A DNA stretch of 64,000 nucleotides from Cyclina sinensis (lineage: Eukaryota > Mollusca > Bivalvia > Venerida > Veneridae), in assembly GCA_012932295.1 (NCBI GenBank), contig JAAONU010000003.1, positions 27,762,361 to 27,826,360 of the forward strand. The letters are read 5' to 3'. Of the stretch, positions 51,201 through 61,894 are shown piece after piece (position 1 is the stretch's first letter; each line of letters starts with the position of its first letter). A program made the translations under genes and the position numbers. Under the pieces are notes generated by a model. That model made no database searches. It was not told where the DNA came from and saw only the letters and a list, made by a program, of their open reading frames with translations.

Positions 51201-54200
51201 TCAGATGGAAAGCACACTCTATAGTATGTTAATATACATAAATATATATGCACAACAAAAACAACTTGTCTATACCTGATCTAAAGATTCACTGACTAAA
51301 TCCACACAGTCTTGAGGAATTTCCTCTTCCTGGTTCCCTGCCCTGTAAGGCAGCATAAGTTCCTGTACAGCTAGACTCTTCACAAGTAAGGTACCTTTTT
51401 CTGAGGGAATCAACACAAAATGTCCCATTGGCTGGATACCTGAGGTACCACCACCTCTTGGTTTTGTAACACCTCCAGATGGTAACAAATGTGCAATGGC
51501 AGCTTGTTCCTAGGGAAAAATATCTACAACTTTTACATGAAAATTTCTGCAAATTTTGTGAAAGAGTTTTCAATATGCAAATCATTAAAGACAAAAGTGT
51601 TTCAAATTGGAGTACATAGCAAAAATAATTCTATTCCTTATCACTGAATGCACTGTTTCAGTTTATTTTTGTATGAGTCCAGGAAAAGCAACTGTTGTAT
51701 ATATTAAGTCTGTATGAAGAAAAAGGTAACTAAAACCTATCGTATAGTTGACAAATGATAACCTTCTCCTAACTATTAATAACCTCTTTCAACTATCAGT
51801 AACCACTGCTGACTTTCAATAAGCACTATAAACTGTAATGACAATCAATCATGTCTTCCCACTCTTTATAACCTCTGCCAACTATCAGTAACTATTGCTG
51901 ACTATCAATAAGCACTTCACACTAACAATAACCTCTGCTGACAATCAATCATGTCTTCCCATGGTCAACTATCAGTAACCAGTACTGACCATCAATCTTG
52001 TCTTCCCTCTATTTATAACCTCTGTCAACTATCAGTAATCACTGCTGACTATCAATAAGCACTTTCCAACATCAATAACCTTTGCTGACCATCAATCATG
52101 TCTTCAAACTATAAATAACCTCTGTCAACAACAACTGCTGACTTCCAATAACCACTGTTGACTAACAACAACCATTGCCATCTAACAACAAACCACTACT
52201 GACTTTCAATAACCACTGTTGACTAACAACAACCATTGCCATCTAACAAAAACCACTACTGACTTTCAATAACCACTGTTGACTAACAACAACCATTGCC
52301 ATCTAACAACAAACCACTACTGACTTTCAATAACATCTGTCAACTGTCAATATCTACTGCTGGCTATCAACAACCACAGCTGACTATCAACAAACCACTG
52401 CTAACTATCAACAAACCACTGCTGACAATTTACAGACCACTGCTGACTATCAACAACCACTGCCAACCATCAACAAACCACTGCTGACTTTCAATAACCT
52501 CTGTCAATATCTACTGCTGGCTATCAACAACCACAGCTGACTATCAACAAACCACTGCTAACTATCAACAAACCACTGCTGACAATTTACAGACCACTGC
52601 TGACTATCAACAACCACTGCCAACCATCAACAAACCACTGCTGACTACCAACATCCACTGCTGACTATCAACAAACCACTGCTAACTATCAACAAACCAC
52701 TGCTGACAATTTACAGACCACTGCTGACTATCAACAACCACTGCCAACCATCAACAAACCACTGCTGACTACCAACATCCACTGCTGACTATCAACAAAC
52801 AACTTCTGACAATTAACAGACCACAGCTGGCTATCAACAACCACAGCTGACTATCAACAAACCACTGTTAACAATTAACAGACCACTGCTGACTATCAAC
52901 AACCACTGCCAACCATCAGCAAACCAGTGCTGATTATCAACATCCACTGTTGACTACCAACAAACCACTTTTGATTATCAACAAACCACTGCAATCAACA
53001 ATCAGTGCTGACTATCAACAACCACTGATCACTCAATAATTTCTGTCAACTATCAGTTACCACTGTTATCAGTAAACACTTCCAACTATCAAAAACCTCA
53101 ATTGGATATCAAAAACTACTGCAGATTTTCAATAGCCACTGCTGACTATTATTAACCAGTATCCTGAAGTATGTCTTGGACTTTTGTTCTTTCCAACCAC
53201 AACAAGAATTAAACAAAATTAGCATCACCATTAAACACTGAAAATTTTCATCTTATAAAACTTAACCTAATAAAAGTATATGTCAATTCACTCTTAACCC
53301 CAAGTTGAAAAGATATTCTGATACCTTTACCATTCGTTCAATAAAAACTTGTCACTTTTACTAGGTAATGATATGAGTGATTCTGTTGTTCTGTAAAATC
53401 TTAAACATAGCAAGGTATTCATCTGCATTACTGTTACCTTAATTGTTAATGTATGACAGAAAGCCTTGAACAGTTGTTGGTTTTTTTCAAGGTCATCCCA
53501 GTCAATCTTCCAACATGAGGTAGGCTGTGCTATCATAGGCTACAAACATAATACATGATTATCATTGTCTTAGTAATCTAAATCAGGAGGTTAGAATTTA
53601 AGTCCATTCTAAACTGTTTATCTTAATTCTGATGCAAGTTTACCACTTACTGTCAATTGCTGTCAAAGTATCAATGTCATCAGCTTTAAGCAAAAGTAGT
53701 CACAGTAACTAAGGGCAATTCTAGTAATACATCCATGTACATTCCATGAGAGCACTTTCAAAATGGACAAACCCTCTTTAGAAGTTTACTTGACAAGAAA
53801 TGACCCCCACCCCACCACACACAAAAAAGCTTTTTACTGATATAGCTCTTAGATAACTTTGATGTTATCAGCAGTCTTTGACCTTAAAACATACTCTGCT
53901 AGGCTGTCGTGCTCAGATTCAATACTCACGATCTGCAGAACTGAAGTTTTCAGACAAAACAAGTAGAAGAGCTACTGTGGACCATGTGGACCATAAAAGG
54001 GAAGACTTAAACTGGAGTTTTTAACTTCTGGCAGCAACTGCTTTTCTTTGCTGTGGCAAGCAGACAACATGTCATCAGCGAAATTGTCAGTTCATTTAGT
54101 GCAATAAAAAAGGACCTCTAAAATAATTACATTTGTAAATGGTTCAGTCCAGACTGAATGACTGACAGGTTCAGTTTAGAAGGGTAGCAGGGTAAGGGAT

Positions 54201-57200
54201 TAAAGTTATCTGAAACTGTGTATGAAAGAAAGCATTTTCTGAGTGAGCATACCATTCCAAACACTAGTGAGTCACAGACTGCAGTTACCGGTACGAGCCC
54301 GGTCACCTGTAGCTGGTAGACTGGTACAGACATTCCCACTGCCTTGCTTGTGCTGGGGAACATCATCTTTATTACTGAGGAGTCACTGTGTAATGTCTGA
54401 AGAGATCACATCAAGCATACTGTTGAAAACAGATTCTCTAAATTAGCAACAGATCTGACAATTTTTTCATGCTATGGCATTTATAAAGGTAATGACAAGA
54501 GTAAAGAATGTGTTTGTAATACATCAGTTTACAAAATGTGTTTTGAATGGTTCAACAGCATTTCAACTGTAGATGATCGTAAAGTCAAATGTACAGCTAG
54601 TGAATTTCTTTAAAAGAAGTATCACTATAGGAAATCCTTGGGGCACAACATTTAGAATGGTTTTATATTTCGAATCCTTTACCTATTCCGCAGTGAAGTT
54701 TCATGCAAGCTCTTGAAGTCGCACTTAGTCAAAAACCTTAATGGTCTAATGTTATTTTTATCTGTGAGTTACAAACTACTACTTCATCAGAATTCTTAAA
54801 GTTGTCTTTAAAATAAAGTTTAAATGAATTTATATAGAGATAAAACCTTACAAACTGACTGTAGAATGTTAACTGAGCTGGCTGAAGAATTCTCTCATGA
54901 AGATCACATTTTACTGTAAGAGGTAAACCTAGAATAAAAGCAAATACATTTTGAATTCATTCTCAATTCTTTGCTCTAGTAAAAGTTACCTTGCAGCAGT
55001 AGACTATGAGAACAACATTAGAAAAGTTTTGTTTGAAAAGATCTACTCTTGCAGGAGTACGTACTAACTTATCAAAATGCTCAAATATGAAATACTATAT
55101 AATTTTTTTCTTTTTTTTTACAATGGATGTACCTGTTGTATAGATCATGCTGTTTGCTAAACATTCAAGTTTCATTGGATTAAAGGTTAGAAAAAAGAAA
55201 TCTAAATGTAGGAACAATGTTAAGATTTAGTATACACTTTTCTTAAAATTTATCTCCAAACACATTTAAACCTTAATTCCCAACCTTCAACAGCCCTCAT
55301 AAATGAAACAAGATTATCATGTAATTATTCATTAGAATAAGTACATGTATGACCTTGTATGCAATGATATTTCTTTGGAACAGGTTTTCAATATATATCA
55401 AATATAATGGTTCAAATAAAACCAATGTGAATAGATTTATAGAAAAAGAAAATGAAGAGATGAAGTCATTTTAACATATGTATTTAAAATAAAAATATGG
55501 CTTTCAAACATGGTAACAGCCTAAAAGCAGATATTTAAAAATGTATCCTTGACCTTTGATCTCCCACTAGAATGCTTCTATATGTGACCTTCCAAGGTTA
55601 TAGAGTTATTATCTGTAAACTATACAGTCTTCAGACAGACAAACAACACGTTAAAATATGATATCCTTCCTCCTTCAACAAGCAGTATAATGGATAAACT
55701 TACTACTGTCTAGAAGTGGGGGAAGTAACAAGTGCATATGCTCACTGTCTGTGCTTGAATCCACCAACCAGCCAGAGAAAAAGTCCTGCAAACATAGGAC
55801 ATCTGAAATAGAAAACAACATTCAAAAATTCAAGGTACAATAAGTAAACTTCATGCATTAATAACAGTCTTTATACAGAGTTGTTGTTGTACAGTAGTTG
55901 TGTGGATAGCCATTTATTTCAAATGAAAAACTCTCTCAGAGTAAAATAATTATACATTTTGAATGTAAGTTCTTCTATACATTATTAATCAGAGAATAAG
56001 CTAATAACATCTACAGTGAGTATATCATCAGATAGTTTCAGGGTATGTCCCTTTTAGAAAAGCAATTCTTTCATTAACCAAATGCCCCAAAAGGGTGACC
56101 ATATAATTGATCTTGAAATTTTAGAAAATATAATCTTAGAAAATTGTGTAACACTTCCTCTCTCTACCAGATACAATTACCAGCTTCTAGGCTGATGACT
56201 TCCACCAGTCCTGTGTTGGTAATACTGTTGCTGGAGTTGTCAGAGGATCCACTGGACTGACTGTTGCCAAAATCCTCAAGACATAAATTTCCAGCACCTG
56301 TCAAACACAGAACTTGGATCCTCTGAAGGAATAAAAAACAGCCTTACACAGGTAACATCTGATAAGTATGATCTTAGGTGGTGTTTGTACTGTTGTTTAA
56401 GCAACTGTGTCATACTATTAACAGAATTTCTTTTAGTTACATCTGTTTGTACTAGCAGCTAGTGTTATTTTGTCTTTCTGTAAAAGTAAGGCTTGTTTTT
56501 AAGGGTTTTTAGCTCTTCAAAACCATAGTAGTCTTGACCATAGTACAGTGAGTGGATAGTGCTAACATAATAAAAATGTTGTACTTAACATCTACATGCA
56601 TCTCTTTGATAATAATCATTATAAGCAGTGTGAGCAACTTTCAAATTGGTGAAAAGTAAAAAATGAAATAAGACTATGTTATAGCAGACTGCTATTAAAA
56701 GAGGCAGTTTGTCTGCCTTTGTCAGATTTAATAAGGAAATTACAAATTCCCACCAAATACACAAGTGCTGAGAATGTAGGTGAGATCCTGAAAAAATGGA
56801 TCTGAAATTAAAAAAATCCCAACTTGTAGACATACTGTGAGACAACAAGGTATTGTTGTAAAGTATGATTGCTTGTTAGTTTGAGATCTTTGATTTATAT
56901 GCAGTTTGGCAAGCATCTCACTCACATTCCTAGCTCCTGTGATCAAACTGTGACCAAAACATAAAATGATAAGGATGTTCATGACAACTAATGCTGAATC
57001 ATGAATGCTGCCAACCACTATCACTAGTGACATTTTAACACATACCTATCCAAAGACGGACATACAATGTACAATTTAATTTTGAATTATTAACAAATTC
57101 GATTTTCATTAATACAACTTACTACACCTCAAAAGCAAATGACAAAGAGGTCGATACCTTTAAATTGTCTGTGTCCAGTGTTGTAGTGGCAATCTCTATC

Positions 57201-59192
57201 TGTTTCTGTATGTTACCAGACCTCTGACCTGTCACAATTAGTATCTCCACCTGGTGACATATCCCGCTCTTCAAAAAATGAACAGGGTAAATTGGTTGAG
57301 GTCTTTCAGCCATGCACTCAGAGAAGAAAATAAGCTAAATAATACAAATTCTTTCAGCCTGAAATCAAATTCTGCTGCACTTGTTTTTCCTCAAGAATGT
57401 AGACTGTAATTTATTAAGTATTATTTGATATACTTGTTCTCAGTACATGTTTCCAAAATTGATAGCCTGCACTATGAAGGTAAATTTTGTTAATTTTCAT
57501 GGTCCAAAAAAGGAAGTAGCTTTTAAGATGAGCCAATCAGCTGACATTTAAAGTTCACCAAGTGCCTGAGTAATTCACCTGCAAAGAAGACAGCATTTGT
57601 CTTCTATACTGACTACAAGCTTCTGCAAGACCCTGATAGTAGCAAGGTGTATGTTTGTTTTCTGTGTCACAATGCCCCTGTAGCAAGGACCTTAACTCTG
57701 ATATAGCTGTCTGTATCCTCTGGTAGTTATTTCTTACATAGGAAAATGGAAGAAGCACCTGAAAAATGCAATGGTGTTAATAAAATGAATACATGCTATA
57801 GCTGTAGTATGCTAAGTTGGTTACATCAATTACATCTTAGGTGTACATTATGTTAAAATCTTTTTTAATTCTTTCAATCAGATTACACGGTTATCATTAA
57901 AACAAAGTTTATGCCACTGTCAATTAGTTAATATTATCCCTTTTTTTGACAGACTGTGAGCAAAAATTATTGAAAATAAGACATAAATTCTTCTTTTTCA
58001 GAGTGTAACACATCATGACATCTTTATTAAATATCTGAAGGATCTCTAAAGATGATTTCTACAATTTTATATAAGGTGTGATACTGGAAGAGTTATAAAG
58101 TACCTCTGGATAATTATCTAACACCATGAGACTGAAGAAAGGTATCCGACATGGTCCACTCAGGTTACAAGCAACAGAAAACAGATTTTCTAATGTGTCA
58201 CAAACATCAGTGCCAAATTCACAATTAAACGGTAGTGACAAATCCAGCATCAAAATGTGAACTAAAATATGAAATATTACCTCTACATAAGAATGTATGA
58301 ATGAGCATATTAATTTATTTCCTTCAAGAGCATAATAAAAAAGTGCATTCTTTTAACCATCTAAATAATACAATAATGTTTAAAAATAAATGAGAGACTT
58401 TGTGACATTCAACTGTATGTGTTTGAAGTTTTTGCTAAAGACACTGCTGTAGAAATGAAGTTCATTGAATGCTTAAAATGGTCTTACAATGAATTACATG
58501 TATCTAAAAGAAAACATGAAATACCTCTAAACTGACATTGTCAGTAACACTTGTAATTAATTTTTATAGTGACCAGGGACATATTTATTTGGACTGTTCT
58601 TGCCAATTTACATGTAACATTTATGCTGATAATAAGCAGAAACTTTTAAGACTCTGTAGTTTTCAGTGCAAAAGATAATCATGTTGATTTTTTTTATTTC
58701 AAATACTCATTTTCCCTGCTGGGCTCATAACATGTAACTGTGATTTCATTAATGAAAGAGCTTTACACGTACTTTTGACTTCACTTTTGAATACCGTATA
58801 TTTGCAAGTTGTTCATTCAGTGTCAGCATGCTGCTCTGCACATAACAGATTGAAAAAATATGCCCCCTTAAATCTATAAAGCAGGGTACTGAAAGGAAAT
58901 TTCAGTAGCTTAAAAAGAGAAATGTAAATGGAGTTGTGATAATGGTGGTTGTATTAATAGATAAATGGTGAGGTTGAACAATTATCAACTGAATTTAAGT
59001 GCAAAAGATTCTGTTACCAGTTAATATACGGTCCCTGTTTAAACAAAAAACAACAACGTTCTTATTAGAGAAGTGGTCTTAAGATGGATTCTGTTGTTTT
59101 TCTAAAAGAAAGTGCAAGTTAGATATTAACATACTTTACAATGTACATATACCTGGTTGTTTTCCAAGTAAGGCTCTCTTGTTGTCTCCCAT
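48258..59192 (-). CDS. M1AP: Meiosis 1 associated protein (M1AP), complete
   Basis: Exons on the minus strand: 59192-59153, 58261-58104, 57758-57579, 57268-57158, 56322-56181, 55802-55707, 54928-54852, 54396-54253, 53539-53438, 51509-51276, 49290-49183, 48817-48693, 48432-48258. All are GT-AG and in phase, giving 563 residues; human M1AP has 530. Conserved blocks in order: DLENLF-type N-terminus (DVCDTLENLFSVACNLSGP), RIQTAISELRSLLQ, VKCDLHERI, AQPTSCWKIDWDDLE with KNQQLF (about 320-340), LLVKSLAVQELMLP (about 391-404) and DTYNPL. The C-terminal tail is basic and variable, as in vertebrates. M1AP is needed for meiotic recombination and male fertility in mammals. Its function in this animal is inferred. 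Introns carry a pogo-like element and a long minisatellite; the other introns show nothing notable. Confidence 0.93.
49693..51022. mobile_element. Pogo/mariner-like non-autonomous element in M1AP intron
   Basis: TA flanks both ends (49691-49692 and 51023-51024). The left end CACTGGGGCCCCGTTA matches the right end read in reverse, CACTCGGACCCCGTTA. It is richer in GC and CpG than its surroundings. The interior holds a direct duplication (50211-50533 and 50534-50880). No transposase frame was seen. TA duplication with CA-starting ends fits the pogo/Tigger or mariner group. Confidence 0.7.
50211..50880 (+). repeat. Two-copy 320-345 bp direct repeat inside the pogo-like element
   Basis: Copy 1 starts AGATACGGTGCCGCGCTTTG at 50211 and copy 2 AGATACGGTGACGCGCTTTG at 50534; each ends GTTATGGATACAGCAC. 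Differences are few. Copy 2 has an extra GCAAGGTTTTTAAACAT. The low divergence shows a recent duplication. Confidence 0.85.
51770..53160 (+). repeat. About 21 bp minisatellite in M1AP intron
   Basis: Units of the type AACCACTGCTGACTATCAAC, with variants ACCTCTGTC, CCACAGCTG and CAATTTACAGA, repeat for nearly 1.4 kb. Higher-order blocks also repeat (for example 52330-52470 and 52500-52640). The frame at 52296-52487 is repeat translation. Confidence 0.9.
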
Positions 59193-60109
59193 ATCAAGTC
59201 AGTATTTCACCTGCGATTAAAAAGAATTTTCGATTAGCAAAAAAAAAAATCTCTCAAGCCGGTACTTGTATTGATTCTCGAGGACACCATGACAAAATCA
59301 TTACCAATGAAAATTAAAAACCCTAGACTTTATGGCAGAAAGCTTCGATTCTTTGCTTGTTATCTGCACGTCAGCAGATGTCCAAATTTGACATTTGGCG
59401 CTAAAATTACTTTACTCTTCAAAAGAAGGTAAAAAAGATTCCGGTGCTTTTATAAATTTTTCCCTAAAAGAAAAGTCTTACACGGCATGTGTTTATTTAT
59501 AGTGTTATTATATCACTGTTGTTAGCAGTAAGTAAAAAAACACAGTGTTGAAGGCAAGAAAAAATAATATTAGGTATGACACCTTACGAAGAAATCATCT
59601 GTCCATCATTTTCATGACAGACTTAAAAATAAATTGTTTAATGTCATTCATTTTCGCGAGCCACAATGTTTTGGGTTAACTGTGTTTATTGATTACATGA
59701 TTTCATTGTCTGGGAAAGGTTGCAATGAGACTTTTTTGCATTGTTTATTAAACAGTTTAAAAATAGAAATTTGTCATTTATAACTTTTATGTATATCATA
59801 AAGATTCAAGACCCTTCACCATTAGATTTGGGTCAAGACAAAGACAAGACTAGACAAATTTTATCTTAAGTTGGTAGCGTCAGCATGATAAATATTAGCT
59901 ATGTATAGCTGTTGACTGACTATAGCTTTGACCGGGTCAAATACATGCCGATGCTTCATACGCGCTGATGCTTCATAGCGAGCCCTGCATATTATTGAAA
60001 GAAGAAGATATATCAGGATTTTTAAATTTTGATCAGTGGATTTTATTTTTATTACAGTGGGTCCCAAAATACTGAATCTTACTACTTTATGTCCTGGACA
60101 CTGCAACTG

Positions 60110-60282
60110 TCACTCATAGCATACGGCTTTGAACTTCAAATCTAGGCACACCCAAAACTTGTTTAAATTAGATTTGAATGAATTTATTGACAAGGACTCA
60201 ACTACATAATTGGGCAAACTGTTCCATGTATCAAAAACTCTCTGTGAAAATGTACTTTTCCTAAATTCTTTCCTAACCTTTT
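60110..60282 (-). pseudogene. LINE ORF2 C-terminal fragment
   Basis: The frame contains KEFRKSTFSQRVFDTWNSLP followed by NYVVESLSINSFKSNLNKFW, the usual end of non-LTR reverse transcriptase proteins in aquatic invertebrates (FF-x-x-R-V-x-x-x-WN-x-LP, then NSFK-x-x-LDKFW). The homology stops where hairpin element E begins (60283). Confidence 0.8.
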
Positions 60283-60399
60283 TATGCCCCCAAAGGGAGG
60301 CATATAGTTTTTGAACTGTCAGTCCGTCTGTCCGAAGACAGCTCAAAGTCAAAGCACCACTTTGGGGGCATTGTCATCTTACAGTGACAGTTCTTGTTT
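60283..60399 (+). mobile_element. Short HINE/pearl-like element E
   Basis: ATGCCCCCAAA (60284-60294) is inverted exactly at 60361-60371 (TTTGGGGGCAT). The left end folds as TATGCCCCC...GGGAGGCATA. Next come CAGTCCGTCTGTCCG and, after the right repeat, ATCTTACAGTGACAG and TTCTTGTTT. It shows the minimal version of the plan, without a tandem core. Confidence 0.7.
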
Positions 60400-61149
60400 T
60401 GAATAAATTATGACTTCTACCTCTATTTATAGATTACATTATAAAATTATCATTTTGCATTTGAAGGTTTAGTTACTCATCAACAAATTAAGTTAAAATG
60501 ATACATGTCAACAATTTCATATTTGTATGACATTCACACATGTTTAGGTATTAGATTTCTGATCATTTCTCTATTAGGCATCAGAAATAGCATTTTAAGA
60601 AGGTGAGTTTACACTGGGAACAACATATACTAGGTCCCAGGCTTACATAATTATTCACAGGCACTTTGTGCTAAGAAATTAAACTTGTCTCCCATATGTC
60701 AAACCATTTCTCAGTGGTAAGGCCCTCATACATAAACTTTTGTTCCTGTTTGAGAGCATTCATATAACTAGTAACATTTTTTGTTATGACTTATAAATAT
60801 AAATGATTGTCATATAAAAACTTTCAGCTCTGACATGTACAGTGTAAATCACATACACAGCAGATACATCATCTAACACAGGAATAATTTTATCTTCCTG
60901 TTTATATAATAAAAATACCTCCTATTCTTTTGCTAATAAAATTCTTCACAAACTTCCAGCATTTCACAAAACATTTCCCATCCATTTACACTAAGTTTTG
61001 TCAGGTCCTAGGCTGGATTCATTAGCTAGTCATGTTCTTTAACACATACAGCACAGTACATGTAAGAATGAGATTGATTAGACATCTGTCTATCTATTTG
61101 AGTTTATTTATCATCAGTACTGGTTGCCCATATTACTGATGCCCCATGC

Positions 61150-61345
61150 AGAGATTAGTTATTTTATGTTGTGGGGGATAGTGCAAGGTACAGAAAGCAT
61201 CCCATTCCAGAGAGACACCTGGTTCTTTTGCATGCTGAATGTACAGCACTGTTACATGGGACCTCGGTTAAATGTCTCACCCAAAAGATAATTAGTAATG
61301 TTAGTGGAGGAGGTGGAGATGGATCTCGGGAACCTCTTGGTTACC
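61150..61345 (+). repeat. Possible dispersed repeat
   Basis: GGGACCTCGGTTAAATGTCT and GATCTCGGGAACCTCTTGG with TTACCAGTCC resemble strings I associate with common invertebrate interspersed repeats. The 140-codon frame at 61171-61593 looks like repeat-derived noise. Low confidence without a repeat library. Confidence 0.3.
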
Positions 61346-61894
61346 AGTCCAGAATGAGTGGACACCATGTGTTCTTCTTTTTTATATACACAAAGGAACA
61401 TAAGTACTATGTTATGCTATTTGTTGTTAATCCATCAGTCTGTGCCTCTCTGTCTGATAGCTGGATAACACTCCTCATTCATTTTGAAGGGTTTAATCCA
61501 GACCTATTTTCAGTCATGATATATATGTACATGTACATGTATAGCTCCACTTCTCAAACAGTTTTGAGTAATGAACTGTCAGACATGAACTGACTTAAAA
61601 AACTGAATTTTCTTTATTGATTTTCCATACAACAGTTATAGCCTTTGTGCTTAAAGGCAGTATTGTTGGAACAAATAACTAGATTTTCTTCTACTAGAAA
61701 GCTGTTATTACTAATATGTCATTTTTTAAGAAATGCTCCTTTTTTGACATTACCATTCTGTATAAATATGTATATTGTTTCATCTGATGGTGCTCCAGTT
61801 TAGTCTTAAAACGAAATTAAATATACTTAATTAATCAAAACTTAATTAAAAGACTTTCCATTCACTTCAGATTTTTCAGGATTAAGAGGAAAAA

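Larger units (their letters stand above)
59193..61894. other. Intergenic region between divergent M1AP and NAT10
   Basis: Besides the LINE fragment and hairpin element at 60110-60399 and a possible dispersed repeat at 61150-61345, I see no gene. The promoters of both neighbours must lie here, but no core element is convincing. Confidence 0.5.

Noticed and set aside
61171..61593. 140-codon frame upstream of NAT10
   Set aside because: No conserved family, low-complexity ACATGTA end, and repeat-like strings at its start.
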